A stretch of 53,879 nt of DNA from positions 1 to 53,879 of the forward strand of contig JAPOQK010000008.1 of assembly GCA_026710795.1 (NCBI GenBank). The letters run 5' to 3'. The notes beneath the pieces were generated by a model. The model did no database searches, had not been told where the DNA came from, and saw only the letters and a list, made by a program, of their open reading frames with translations. The number at the start of each line of letters is the position of its first letter. Position 1 is the stretch's first letter. The position numbers and the translations under genes are program-made. Below are positions 16,734 through 26,441 of this stretch, piece after piece. This DNA is from Candidatus Poribacteria bacterium. GTDB lineage: Bacteria; Poribacteria; WGA-4E; WGA-3G.

Positions 16734-19700
16734 ATGAAAAATGCTGATCTCCAACTCATCCAACGTGTTCTTGATGGCGATGATACGGCATTCTCCGAAC
16801 TCGTCAGCAAATATCATAAGTCCGTACACGCTCTTGCGTGGCGAAAGATTGGAGATTTCCACATCGCTGAGGAAATAACACAAGATACATTTCTGAAAGC
16901 ATATCAGAGATTGTCAACCTTGAGAGAACCACGGTCATTTACGAGTTGGCTCTATGTCATAGCAGCAAACCAATGCAAAGCATGGCATCGCAAAAAACGA
17001 TTGCGGACACAATCGTTGGAAAATACAAATAGTGCAGTGTTGGAAAAAGCAACTTATTCCAGTTATGTTAGTGCGGAAAACGAACGGACATCAGTTGAAG
17101 CACAACGCGAAGTAGTCAAAAAACTGCTTGCGAAGTTACAGGAGAGTGACCGCACTGTCGTCACGCTATACTACCTCGGAGAAATGACGTATGAAGAAAT
17201 AAGCAGGTTTTTAGGTGTATCGGTAAGTGCAATTAAGAATCGCCTATACCGTGCACGCCAGTTATTAAAGAAGGAGGAACCCATGATTAGAGAAGCATTA
17301 CAAAATTACCAAATCACACCCAATCTCACAGAGAATATTATGCGTGAAATCGCACGACTAAAACCGTCCGCACCTACAGGAGGCAAACCCTTAGTGCCGT
17401 GGGCAGTTGCGGCTTCAAGTGCTGTTTTGATTGTGTTACTACTTGGCATAGGAAGCCAACAATTAGTGCATTTTCAGCAACCATATAGTTTGGATGCACA
17501 AGCTGAAACAACGGTAGAACTTGTTGATACTCCTATTGTGCTAAATCTTGAAGTACAAGCAGATGTCCAAAATCAACTCGGCAATACAAATCCACTTAGT
17601 AAGAGTGATAATAACGGTCAGAAACCCGATGAGATATTATTGGCTTCCGCACAAGCGGAAGGAGAAAACGTTTCTGTTCCTAAGCGACAATGGATACAGT
17701 CTGGACCTGTAAAAGGAAGTAGTGTAGGTGGTTTAACTGCAACTTCTGACGGTGAACTATTCACCTATTTTTATGGAGAAATCCACAAATTTACCGCTGA
17801 TGGTGAAGGATGGCAACAAATCTCCAGTGTGGATACACTTGATGCTGATTATGGTAGTTTCGCACCTATGAAAAAATGGAACAATACTCTCTATATGTTC
17901 CTGTCCAATCAAAAGCTATTCGCCTCAGAAGATGATGGCAAAACATGGGAATTTCTGTATGCGTTTCCAGTACAGCACAATTTAATACTCTTTGATTTTG
18001 TGATAATAGAACAAGCCATTTATATCATTTTTTCCGATTACTCTGTTTTTCGTTCTGATGATAACGGAAAAACATGGAATAATGTGAATAATGAATTTCC
18101 CGGACCACCTACCACAGTAGTATCAGTCCAAGACACAATGTTTGCTGGCACAAAGTCTGGCATCTATCGCTGGAACACTGACAGTTGGAAATACTTAAAG
18201 TTTCCAGACCGCAACGATATTGAAGTAACATCAATCACAGCAATCAAAGATAGGCTATATGTAGTAGGAATAGGTAATCCTACATGGGGAAATCAACGTA
18301 ATTGGTGGATATTTAGATCAGCTGACCTCGGTGAATCATGGGAAGATATAACACCTAAAAATGCCTGGTCCCTTGTAGGGAACCCTCCCGATCTCAAGCT
18401 TATCGCTGTTGATAAAACACTTCTGTTGATGGAACGAGGGATGGTTCGCTCAGAAGATGGTGGAAATACATGGTTATCCCAACAATCACCGGACACCACA
18501 CCAGTAATGGATAGATTTAGTCCTGCTGTGGTGATGGATGATAGGATCGTTTACGTTAGTAGTCAGGATGACGGTCTATCGCGTTCTACAGATGCAGGTA
18601 AATCATGGGAAGCGGTAAATTTCAAACCAGAAAGTTCGCTACCAATAGATAGTCTAATCGTCATTAAGAAAAACGATAAGACACAAAACACAGCATCTGG
18701 TCTTTATGGACGCATAGCAGGAGAGATAGCAAAAACTACAGACAAGGGTAAATCTTGGAAGACCGTCCAAATCGGAACACCCATTGCGTCTATTGGTAGA
18801 AGACCACCCTCCTTTAGACAAATAAGTCAATACGATAATATGCTCTATGTAAAAGCAAGAGGTGTTGTTGATAAATCAAAGCAAATAAGTCTATACAACA
18901 TCTCTGCAGATGGCAGAATAATCCCTGTAGAGGACATACCAACCTTTAACTCAAGGCAGTTGAACGACCTATGGCTTAAAGGTAGAAAAGGGAATTTAGA
19001 TTTGTCAGAAAAGTCATTTGCTGAACAGTTGAAAGATAATTTTTTGGGAGCAGACCAGTTCTTCAACCTGATAACACAAGGAGATATTCTGAGTGGAGAA
19101 AAACCATATCAGAATGATCTTTTTCAGACACAGTACCGACTTATAGATTCGGGTTTATCTGGTGCGTTTGCAGTTAATGGCAAAACGTTTTACTTAGAAT
19201 ATAATTTTAGGCTCTTCCGATGCAAGCAGGGAGATACAACGTGGTATGACACGGGTGTGGAGGAGACAGGTCATCTTATATATATGGATGCTGCAAAGGC
19301 TTATGAACGGGAAGGTCTACCAAAGGAAAAAATTGACGATATTCTTAGAACTTGGTCAGGAGGATTCAAACTTGCTGTTTCAGATGACACCGTTTACGTT
19401 GGAAAACGGGATGGAAATCTTGTCGTATCGTTTGACACAGGAAATAATTGGCTCAATCTAACACCTGCTCTGCCATTTCCTGTTAGAGCATTTAAAGAGA
19501 TTTTATTTGTCGGACCCACTGTGTATGTAGCAACAGACGCAGGCGTGGCTACATCAAAGAATGGGAAAAATTGGAACGCAATAACTGATGCAGCAGGGAC
19601 AATCCTAATTATTGAAAAACTGGCAGTTGATGAAAATGTTCTTTACGGTTCTACCAAAGACACAGGTGTTTATCGCTTAGAAAACGGTAATTGGAAACAA

Positions 19701-19808
19701 TTGATTTCTGATATACCTGAACGTGTGACTTCCCTCGCTGTTGATGGAAACACAGTTTACGTGAGTATGTGGGATCAGGATATGCTTTACTACAATCTTG
19801 ACGAATAA
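16734..19808 (+). CDS. ECF sigma factor - transmembrane - Asp-box beta-propeller fusion, copy 6
   Basis: Last of the six, 1024 aa, with AGAGG (16723-16727) before the ATG. Sigma region 2 ~15-90, region 4 ~127-180, membrane helix ~221-242 (VAASSAVLIVLLLGIG), conserved YSLDAQAET juxtamembrane segment, eight Asp-box motifs (SEDDGKTW, SDDNGKTW, SADLGESW, SEDGGNTW, STDAGKSW, TTDKGKSW, SFDTGNNW, and a divergent TSKNGKNW). It shares with copy 4 the insertion around the YMDAAKAYEREGLPKEKI stretch. The internal ATG at 17283 follows AGGAGG (17272-17277). No clear terminator follows; the 19809-19983 gap holds a sigma-70-type promoter for the next gene. Confidence 0.85.
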   Translation: MKNADLQLIQRVLDGDDTAFSELVSKYHKSVHALAWRKIGDFHIAEEITQDTFLKAYQRLSTLREPRSFTSWLYVIAANQCKAWHRKKRLRTQSLENTNSAVLEKATYSSYVSAENERTSVEAQREVVKKLLAKLQESDRTVVTLYYLGEMTYEEISRFLGVSVSAIKNRLYRARQLLKKEEPMIREALQNYQITPNLTENIMREIARLKPSAPTGGKPLVPWAVAASSAVLIVLLLGIGSQQLVHFQQPYSLDAQAETTVELVDTPIVLNLEVQADVQNQLGNTNPLSKSDNNGQKPDEILLASAQAEGENVSVPKRQWIQSGPVKGSSVGGLTATSDGELFTYFYGEIHKFTADGEGWQQISSVDTLDADYGSFAPMKKWNNTLYMFLSNQKLFASEDDGKTWEFLYAFPVQHNLILFDFVIIEQAIYIIFSDYSVFRSDDNGKTWNNVNNEFPGPPTTVVSVQDTMFAGTKSGIYRWNTDSWKYLKFPDRNDIEVTSITAIKDRLYVVGIGNPTWGNQRNWWIFRSADLGESWEDITPKNAWSLVGNPPDLKLIAVDKTLLLMERGMVRSEDGGNTWLSQQSPDTTPVMDRFSPAVVMDDRIVYVSSQDDGLSRSTDAGKSWEAVNFKPESSLPIDSLIVIKKNDKTQNTASGLYGRIAGEIAKTTDKGKSWKTVQIGTPIASIGRRPPSFRQISQYDNMLYVKARGVVDKSKQISLYNISADGRIIPVEDIPTFNSRQLNDLWLKGRKGNLDLSEKSFAEQLKDNFLGADQFFNLITQGDILSGEKPYQNDLFQTQYRLIDSGLSGAFAVNGKTFYLEYNFRLFRCKQGDTTWYDTGVEETGHLIYMDAAKAYEREGLPKEKIDDILRTWSGGFKLAVSDDTVYVGKRDGNLVVSFDTGNNWLNLTPALPFPVRAFKEILFVGPTVYVATDAGVATSKNGKNWNAITDAAGTILIIEKLAVDENVLYGSTKDTGVYRLENGNWKQLISDIPERVTSLAVDGNTVYVSMWDQDMLYYNLDE

Positions 19809-19900
19809 TTACATATAGAATATATTTGTATTACCCAATCAGAATGTCATAATCTTTGTCACCTATTCTCCATATAACCCTGTTACTGTAGTTGATTGTC

Positions 19901-19930
19901 TTGACATCCGTATAAATATGATGGTATTCT
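19901..19930 (+). promoter_or_regulatory. Sigma-70-type promoter for the UPF0182 gene
   Basis: TTGACA (19901-19906), 18 bases, TATTCT (19925-19930). The -35 is perfect and the -10 has four of six consensus bases, 53 bases before the ATG. It lacks the CGTC motif of the six sigma genes, suggesting housekeeping transcription. Confidence 0.45.
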
Positions 19931-19983
19931 ATATTAAGGGTTCAAGATCATAGTTAATGCACATGTGAACTGAGGTATTCCTT

Positions 19984-22900
19984 ATGACACCAGATCTCGC
20001 AATAGCATGGCTACTTTTTAGTACGGTACTTATCGGGATAACGCTCGTTTTTGGTATCTTCCGATATCGACGTGGTTTATGGTACCGCAAACTCTCATTG
20101 AAAGTCCAAGCATATCTGCTATGGGGAATAGGTGGTGTAGCACTCCTAAGTTGTATTTATCCATTCGCCTACCTTTATACCGAACAACTCTGGTTCGAAA
20201 GCGTAAATTATGGAGATATCTTCTGGAAAATCCGAAAGATACGATGGGGCCTCTTCTTCGGATTTTTCTTCTTTGCCTTAGCATTCATGAATGTTAACGC
20301 TTTTATTGCAAAACGTCTATGTCCAGAGGCACGTGAGTTTTCACGATGGACTCATGACCGAACAGTTTCATTCCACAGAACCCTCTTCTTTGCTACAATT
20401 ATTCTCGCCATTCTTCTTGCAGTCCCGATGATGTCCCTACAGGACAGTCTTTTCCGATATTTCGAACGTCCTACTGAGAAAGTTGGTCCTATCCTATTCG
20501 GTAAAGACCTTAATTTTTATCTGTTTTCATACTCTTTACACAAATCCGTGAGTCTTTGGGTATTGATTATGTTATTGGTAAGTTGTGGGATTATCGGTAT
20601 TCTTTATAATTTCTACTACCGTCGTGATGCTCGTTCTATGGGACGAGTCAAAAGATATATAATTTTCCACGGGACAATCTTATGGTTGATGTTACTTGCG
20701 ACAAACATTTGGAGAATATATGTCAATCTATGGGGAAAGGTATATACTCCTCCTATTTCAAAAAGACTTTCGGAATTTAAAGGTCTGTTTTTTGTGGATT
20801 CCGCACTTGCAGGGGCAACACAACTTTACCTTTTAATTCACATCATCATCGGTACTATCCTTATTTTCAACCTTTTCTGGAGAAAACGAATTATATGGTA
20901 TGCTTTAATCGGCATATGGGCATTCAGTCAACTATCCTTGCTTTATATTTATCCTATAGGTGTAAATTTATGGGTGGTAGAATCACAAGGTGAGTCAATT
21001 GAAAAGGAAAGTGCATTTTTGACGCAACACATTCTGGCTACGCGCCGGGCTTTTGATTTAGATGGAATTGAGGAAAAGGAATATAAAAAAGGATTGGCTA
21101 CTCTTGATACAATCAACCGGAACGAAGAGGTAAAAAATAATATCCAATTCTGGGATCGACGGGTACTGTATAACATTCTTCGTAATGAGGAAATCAAACG
21201 GCACCACGATTTTCATCCGTTTACCGATGTAGATAGATACCGTCTCGGTAGTAAAACTACACTGACAGCAGAACAGTCAGAAACTGAATCTTCCAACGAT
21301 ACTATTGTTGATGAAGCACAAGATATTTTGCCAGAATCTACCGAACAATATAGACAGGTAATGATTGCCGCACGAGAGATTGATCCAGATCCAGGACCCA
21401 AAGAATGGGGTGAACTCAAATTAAAGTTCACTCACGGCTACGGTGTGTGTGTAGCTCCAGTAAATGAAATTGTTAGCGGTGGTGCCTCACCAGATTTATG
21501 GGTGAGAGGTGTACCAATTACACAAAAGGAAGGATTGTCGTTTCCGGAATTTGATGTCACGCAACCAAGAATTTATTACGGAGAAATGACTGACGAATAT
21601 GTAATCGTTAATACGAAAAAGGCAGAATATAACATTGAAAAGGTAGAAGGAGAAGGGAATGGAAGCAAACCTAACATCCCAGACGAAGGGGATGCGGATA
21701 CAACGGATATAGATACTGAAAATAAAGAATCAGATACAATTAAAGATGGATACCATTATCAAGGGACAGGCGGTGTTCAATTAGGTGGATGGTTTCGACG
21801 TCTATGCTTTGCTGTCCGATTCACCTCTGTAAGAATCTTGAGGCACGCTGCATTAACGGAAGAAAGTCGACTGATGTTCTGGCGTAGAATCGGTACACGG
21901 CATAACGAAAAACTTGTTTCTGACCGGATCTCACGGATCGCTCCTTTTCTCGATTATGACCCAGATCCATACATTGTTATTCACGACGGTCAACTGTGGT
22001 GGATTGTTGATTTTTATGTGACCAGTAATACATACCCAAATGCACAAACCTATAAAGATGATACCGCACCAATTGAAGATAATGATCTCGAATTATATGC
22101 TGAACCGCGTTTCAAGAGATTCAGAAAATTTAATTACATACGTAATTCTGGAGTAGTGGTTGTAAATGCATACAACGGAGATATCAATTTTTATACCGAC
22201 ATCGAAGATGAAGTTATTACGGGAATCTACCGGAAGACTTTCCCGAATCTCTTTAAAAGAATAGATGAAATGCCGGAAGGATTAAGAGAACATAGAAGGT
22301 TCCCAGATTACCTCACACGCATACAAGCAAAAATGTATGGAGACTATCATGTTGTAGATTCAGATGATTTCGTGAATAAGACTTTACAATTGAATATACC
22401 AAATGAAGCCTATTACTCTGAAACCCCAGATCAAGAGATGATGCCATACTATGTTATGTTGAAGTTGCCTGGAGAAGAAAAGGTAGAATTTGTAAACATG
22501 ATTCCGTTTACTCCACCACGAAAAGAGAACTTCATGAAAGGATGGTTGATTGCTCGATGCGATCCACCAAACTACGGACAACGTATCGTCTATACCCTGC
22601 CAGGACAAATGAATGTTAAAGGACCAAAACATGTAGAAGACGATATTGCAAAAAATTCCGAATTAGCTGAACTCTTCCGTAACTGGAGACCCAACAAAAT
22701 TATACGCGGGAATCTACACGTCATCCCTATTGAGGAAGGTATATTTTATGTTGAACCTATTTATTTTGAACGGACGAACACAAAGGAAACTGAAGATACC
22801 GACCCAACCGATCCTATTTTGCATCTCCCCACATTACAGACAATTGTAGTAAAAGCAGCAGACCACGATATCGCTGCCGATATATCGTTTGAAGCGGCGT

Positions 22901-23106
22901 TGCAAAAAATGTTTTTCAAACAACAAACAACTACTTCAACAGAAACTGAAAATGGAGAAAAAGAACCCACCCCTTTAGAACATCTTGACGCACTCGCACA
23001 AGCCTTAGATGAACTTAGAAAATCACTGCAAGCAGAGCAAAATGGAAATGGACAAAAAGCAGCACCAAAGAACGCAGGTAAAAAGAATAAAAAGAAAACA
23101 AATTAA
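19984..23106 (+). CDS. UPF0182 (COG1615) family membrane protein
   Basis: A 1040-residue protein of the widespread but uncharacterised UPF0182 family. Seven or eight hydrophobic helices occupy residues ~4-330 (e.g. WGLFFGFFFFALAFMNVNAF), with the family-typical YTEQLWFESVNYGDIFW after the second helix. The rest is a large, probably extracytoplasmic region with the conserved blocks PDLWVRGVPIT, GGVQLGGWFRRL, SRLMFWRRIGTR, FLDYDPDPYIV and LWWIVDFYVTS. An acidic low-complexity insertion (~545-575, EGNGSKPNIPDEGDADTTD) and a lysine-rich C-terminal tail (GKKNKKKTN) are local features. GAGG at 19972-19975 precedes the ATG by eight bases. The function of the family is unknown; it sits alone after the sigma array with its own promoter and terminator. 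Confidence 0.85.
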   Translation: MTPDLAIAWLLFSTVLIGITLVFGIFRYRRGLWYRKLSLKVQAYLLWGIGGVALLSCIYPFAYLYTEQLWFESVNYGDIFWKIRKIRWGLFFGFFFFALAFMNVNAFIAKRLCPEAREFSRWTHDRTVSFHRTLFFATIILAILLAVPMMSLQDSLFRYFERPTEKVGPILFGKDLNFYLFSYSLHKSVSLWVLIMLLVSCGIIGILYNFYYRRDARSMGRVKRYIIFHGTILWLMLLATNIWRIYVNLWGKVYTPPISKRLSEFKGLFFVDSALAGATQLYLLIHIIIGTILIFNLFWRKRIIWYALIGIWAFSQLSLLYIYPIGVNLWVVESQGESIEKESAFLTQHILATRRAFDLDGIEEKEYKKGLATLDTINRNEEVKNNIQFWDRRVLYNILRNEEIKRHHDFHPFTDVDRYRLGSKTTLTAEQSETESSNDTIVDEAQDILPESTEQYRQVMIAAREIDPDPGPKEWGELKLKFTHGYGVCVAPVNEIVSGGASPDLWVRGVPITQKEGLSFPEFDVTQPRIYYGEMTDEYVIVNTKKAEYNIEKVEGEGNGSKPNIPDEGDADTTDIDTENKESDTIKDGYHYQGTGGVQLGGWFRRLCFAVRFTSVRILRHAALTEESRLMFWRRIGTRHNEKLVSDRISRIAPFLDYDPDPYIVIHDGQLWWIVDFYVTSNTYPNAQTYKDDTAPIEDNDLELYAEPRFKRFRKFNYIRNSGVVVVNAYNGDINFYTDIEDEVITGIYRKTFPNLFKRIDEMPEGLREHRRFPDYLTRIQAKMYGDYHVVDSDDFVNKTLQLNIPNEAYYSETPDQEMMPYYVMLKLPGEEKVEFVNMIPFTPPRKENFMKGWLIARCDPPNYGQRIVYTLPGQMNVKGPKHVEDDIAKNSELAELFRNWRPNKIIRGNLHVIPIEEGIFYVEPIYFERTNTKETEDTDPTDPILHLPTLQTIVVKAADHDIAADISFEAALQKMFFKQQTTTSTETENGEKEPTPLEHLDALAQALDELRKSLQAEQNGNGQKAAPKNAGKKNKKKTN

Positions 23107-23156
23107 ACACGAAAGGTGTTACTAGGCAATAGACCCTAATAACACCTTTCGTGTTT
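23105..23156. terminator. Strong bidirectional terminator between convergent genes
   Basis: Perfect 17-bp arms, 23105-23121 and 23140-23156 (core CACGAAAGGTGTTA), with an 18-base loop. The first arm begins inside the stop codon of the UPF0182 gene, and the convergent minus-strand gene ends at 23168. T-rich sequence lies on the exit side for the plus strand. Confidence 0.75.
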
Positions 23157-23167
23157 CGTTAATATAA

Positions 23168-25564
23168 TTATCGATTTAACCCGAAAAGTTCCTTCCACTT
23201 CTGATTATTTATCCACTTAACAGAAAAGAACAACAAATTCTCCATCAATTTCTTATTTATTTCCACATCCTTCTCCGTATCATTCTTCAAACTCGTAACA
23301 ATATACATACCTTTCTGAAATGGAAGCGTAAGCAAAGCAGAAGCATCATCTTGTATAGTGGATTTAGCCAGTGAATTCCACTTACCAAGCGGGTCTACCC
23401 ACATATCATCAAGACGAACCAAAGGAATTTCTTTAGTCTCTGGCGTGGTATTAAGCGTATTTGGTGTATGGAATACACGGCTCCTTCTGCCTTGAGAAGT
23501 CGGTAGCAGTTCATCCGTTTCATCATATTCTATACCGGTCAACGGTTCGGGAATCCAACCAGTTCCACGTCTCTGTCTATAATTCGCCTTCACATCCTGT
23601 CCCGATACAATAACAACACCACCTTGACTAACGAAATTCTTGATACGGTGTTCAGTATCAATATTAAAGCGGTAACCCGCTTTATATATTTCACCGTTTC
23701 CTATCCACAATATATCCATCTTAGCAAGTCGATCATTTCGCAAGTTGTCAACTGATTCATACAGCATATGGTGTTCATTAACATACTCGAAACGCTCAAG
23801 GAACGGGTATTCCACATCAGTACCGTTGCCTGTAAGTGCCATCACTTTCATTGGTAAGCGCAAGTCACCATTTGATGGTAAATACTTCCTTAATGGGAGA
23901 CGCAACCGTTTTTTGATTCGCTTCGGGTACGCAAACTGAGAAAATGCTTCTTTTTGCAGCGGGTTCTCACGAATCTGTTCAACAAGGGCATTTTGTGCAG
24001 CCAATTTATTCGCATAATATGGAATCATCCGACGATGAATCGGAACACGGTGACGTAACATATTATCAAAATGCGTATACGCACTCTCTACCTCCCAACG
24101 ACGACTATAACCTGAATCAATCGTCTTAAGATCAATCCGTTCTTCATTGACGTTGGTTACATAGCCATGCACAAGGTTCATGCCATGAATCGGTCGACCT
24201 TTAGTATCCTGAATGGCAATCTCTTCAGATTCACTTCGATCAAGAATGGCATCCGTCAAAGCAGAAATACTGAACATCTCCTGCTGTTGCTTTTCAGCAC
24301 TTTCTTTAATCGTACACACTTTACGAGGGAAAATTACATCCGCATCTCGAAATGAACGAAAATCAAGCCTTATCTTCTTGAAATTCCTCGGTGTCCGATG
24401 TTCAGGAATCGTAACACGTTCAAAAGGACCTACTCTATGTTGTGAAACAGGGTTAAGCCGAATTCTTCTCACACTTAACGGTTCAATATGGAACTTAAAT
24501 TCAAGGTTTCTCTCCCAATTTGGTGAGCCGTCATGTAACAGAATCTTTCCTACTTGTATAGTATATGCAGTATTATTTTCAAAGACCAAAAAGTATTTGC
24601 CTTCATTTTCTATCATTCGGCATCTTAAACCCCGATCATCACGGCGGTTAAAGTTATTGATATTGTGTTTGTATTCGTGGTCATAACCCCATTGGTCTTT
24701 ATATCCATTATTGTCCTTATCTTTTACATTCAAAAACGACAGGTGGTCTTTATTGTAATCTTTGAGTAGTGCCATATATTCTCCAGAACCCTCTACTCTA
24801 ATCTTGACACGTGTTCCCACAAGACGCTCAATAATTGTATCATAACTTTCTTCTTTCAAGAATGCTTCCGTAGATGTACTTTCTATCTGTCCTATTGTTG
24901 ACGACATGGCTCCGGATGTGCCTTGTCCACCAAGGTCTGACGCAGCAGAATCAAAACGTTGTAACTGTTGCTGTAAAGGGTTAGCTGCCCGTTTTATCCC
25001 ACCCCATAACATATTAATTGCATTTTTGACTGCCTCATTCAGAGCAAAGAACAAATTTCTTACTTTTCTAACCATACGACGGGACATCGGTGGATTAAGT
25101 AGGTGGTCACGATCCCACGCACGTTCACGCATTTCCCGTTCATTCATCATATCATGGTAACGGATATAACCTCTAACGCTCGTTTGCAGTTCTTGTCCAG
25201 AAAATATATAACTTGGTGCTTGTCCACGTTGACGGGATTCTTCAGAAATAATTTCCATACCTCTATTACCGAAACGCATAGTTCCTTGATAACGAGGTCC
25301 CTTTATCATATCAAAGACTATATATTTGTTCATAATTGTTTTAAGTAGTCTATCTTTCTTAAACAAGCCAATGACATAAATAATCCCTTGGAAAACAAAC
25401 ATCAACACTGCAGCAATAACAGGTAGCCTTATCTTTTCCCAAAGACTTTTCGCACCATCCTGAACTTCGTCAACGATATTCTCTTCTTGACCTATTGCTG
25501 TGTAAGTTACAAGCATCATCCCTATCATGAGAATCAGTAGAAAAACTTCTCGTTTCTTTAACAT
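23168..25564 (-). CDS. Large membrane-anchored protein of unknown function, C-terminal amidotransferase-like fold
   Basis: A 798-residue protein with a hydrophobic signal segment (~7-25) and a second membrane helix (~47-68, IAAVLMFVFQGIIYVIGLF). The middle (~70-480) is charged and has no motif I recognise; a stretch at ~245-300 looks beta-rich (GTRVKIRVEGSGEYMALL). Near residues ~640-690 the pattern KMDILWIGNGEIYKAG...IKNFVSQGGVVIVSGQD resembles the Rossmann-like core of DUF4350/ThuA-type domains that share the class I glutamine amidotransferase fold; no catalytic cysteine is evident there. The ribosome site GGAGGG lies eight bases before the ATG. It is the last gene of a minus-strand cluster (16 bases after the isomerase-like gene). 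Function not assignable; a membrane or envelope role is likely. Confidence 0.7.
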   Translation of the reverse strand: MLKKREVFLLILMIGMMLVTYTAIGQEENIVDEVQDGAKSLWEKIRLPVIAAVLMFVFQGIIYVIGLFKKDRLLKTIMNKYIVFDMIKGPRYQGTMRFGNRGMEIISEESRQRGQAPSYIFSGQELQTSVRGYIRYHDMMNEREMRERAWDRDHLLNPPMSRRMVRKVRNLFFALNEAVKNAINMLWGGIKRAANPLQQQLQRFDSAASDLGGQGTSGAMSSTIGQIESTSTEAFLKEESYDTIIERLVGTRVKIRVEGSGEYMALLKDYNKDHLSFLNVKDKDNNGYKDQWGYDHEYKHNINNFNRRDDRGLRCRMIENEGKYFLVFENNTAYTIQVGKILLHDGSPNWERNLEFKFHIEPLSVRRIRLNPVSQHRVGPFERVTIPEHRTPRNFKKIRLDFRSFRDADVIFPRKVCTIKESAEKQQQEMFSISALTDAILDRSESEEIAIQDTKGRPIHGMNLVHGYVTNVNEERIDLKTIDSGYSRRWEVESAYTHFDNMLRHRVPIHRRMIPYYANKLAAQNALVEQIRENPLQKEAFSQFAYPKRIKKRLRLPLRKYLPSNGDLRLPMKVMALTGNGTDVEYPFLERFEYVNEHHMLYESVDNLRNDRLAKMDILWIGNGEIYKAGYRFNIDTEHRIKNFVSQGGVVIVSGQDVKANYRQRRGTGWIPEPLTGIEYDETDELLPTSQGRRSRVFHTPNTLNTTPETKEIPLVRLDDMWVDPLGKWNSLAKSTIQDDASALLTLPFQKGMYIVTSLKNDTEKDVEINKKLMENLLFFSVKWINNQKWKELFGLNR

Positions 25565-25580
25565 GATGCAAACCCTCCAA

Positions 25581-26441
25581 TTAATAGATATCTATCCCAT
25601 TTTCAGATGCAATTCTGCGTACATTTGCATTTGCCAGTGGAATTTTCTCCAACGGTAGATGTTCTATTAAGCCATATCCATCAGGATGTAGTTCGTTAAA
25701 CCGCTTTAACGCCACTCCTATCGCCAATTCTCCTTCACCAGGAACTTCTTCATTCAGGTGTAAAACTAATCCGTTTTCAACACGAATATCCTTAATATGT
25801 GCCATAGGAGCAACCGGTCCCATCACATCAAATATGTGGTTGAGCCGATCCTCACTCGCGTATACCTGTCTGAGTGTCTGAAAATGATTGACAAAATCCA
25901 TGACAATCCGTAGCCTATCTGAACCTACTCTCTCAACGATTTCACTACACGTCTCAGGTGAATCCATAATAGAGACAGCGTGCGTTTCCATAACAAGTGT
26001 CAACGCTTCACGTTCTGCGTTCTCCGCAATAGGTTTTAACGTCTCAATTAACCTCTCCATCGATTCGGGCAAATAGTTATCCTTGTGAGATGTCCATGCT
26101 CCATCTGGATTTAAACTACCAGGACGAAATAGATAGTGATGTGCACCAAGCTCGCGTGCCACCGACATCCCACAATTCACTGCTTCAATCGCTGCCTCTC
26201 GGACTGAAGCACTCGGATCAAAAAGACATTCAGAATACGTTATACCAAATTGTACCAAATCAAGATGTGCTTTTTCAAGGAGAAATCGACATCGCGTGAT
26301 TTCTTCTGGAGAAACAAGGGGAATATTGGAACTTGCGAAATGGTAACTCACCCCTGTAAACTGCAATTTCTGGACCGCATCTATCTCTTCCTGATTTAAC
26401 GTTCGGAAATCACTACAAATACCAACTACACCAAGTCTCAT
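25581..26441 (-). CDS. Sugar phosphate isomerase/epimerase-like TIM barrel protein
   Basis: A 286-residue protein of the AP-endonuclease-2/xylose isomerase-like TIM barrel family. Candidate metal ligands follow the family order: the glutamate in LVMETHAVS, the aspartate in IVMDFVNHF, the histidine in MAHIKDIRV and the glutamate in PGEGELAIG or LIEHLP. Enzymes of this group isomerise or epimerise ketoses, cyclitols and related metabolites (IolE, IolI, hydroxypyruvate isomerase); the substrate cannot be read from sequence. Its ATG overlaps the stop of the cyclase gene by four bases (ATGA), so the two are translationally coupled. That pairing of a metabolic enzyme with a cyclase-ATPase regulator is unusual. 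No signal peptide, so cytoplasmic. Confidence 0.8.
   Translation of the reverse strand: MRLGVVGICSDFRTLNQEEIDAVQKLQFTGVSYHFASSNIPLVSPEEITRCRFLLEKAHLDLVQFGITYSECLFDPSASVREAAIEAVNCGMSVARELGAHHYLFRPGSLNPDGAWTSHKDNYLPESMERLIETLKPIAENAEREALTLVMETHAVSIMDSPETCSEIVERVGSDRLRIVMDFVNHFQTLRQVYASEDRLNHIFDVMGPVAPMAHIKDIRVENGLVLHLNEEVPGEGELAIGVALKRFNELHPDGYGLIEHLPLEKIPLANANVRRIASENGIDIY

Noticed and set aside
316..19808. Six separate sigma/anti-sigma gene pairs joined by sequencing frameshifts
   Set aside because: All six are continuous open frames with the same 549-nt sigma module and no indels at the junction; six identical errors are not credible. A true dual start remains possible and is reported as a finding.
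24213..24686. 157-codon plus-strand open frame inside the 798-residue membrane protein gene
   Set aside because: Lies wholly within a well-supported minus-strand gene, has no ribosome site and an implausible composition (Cys/Ser/Leu rich).
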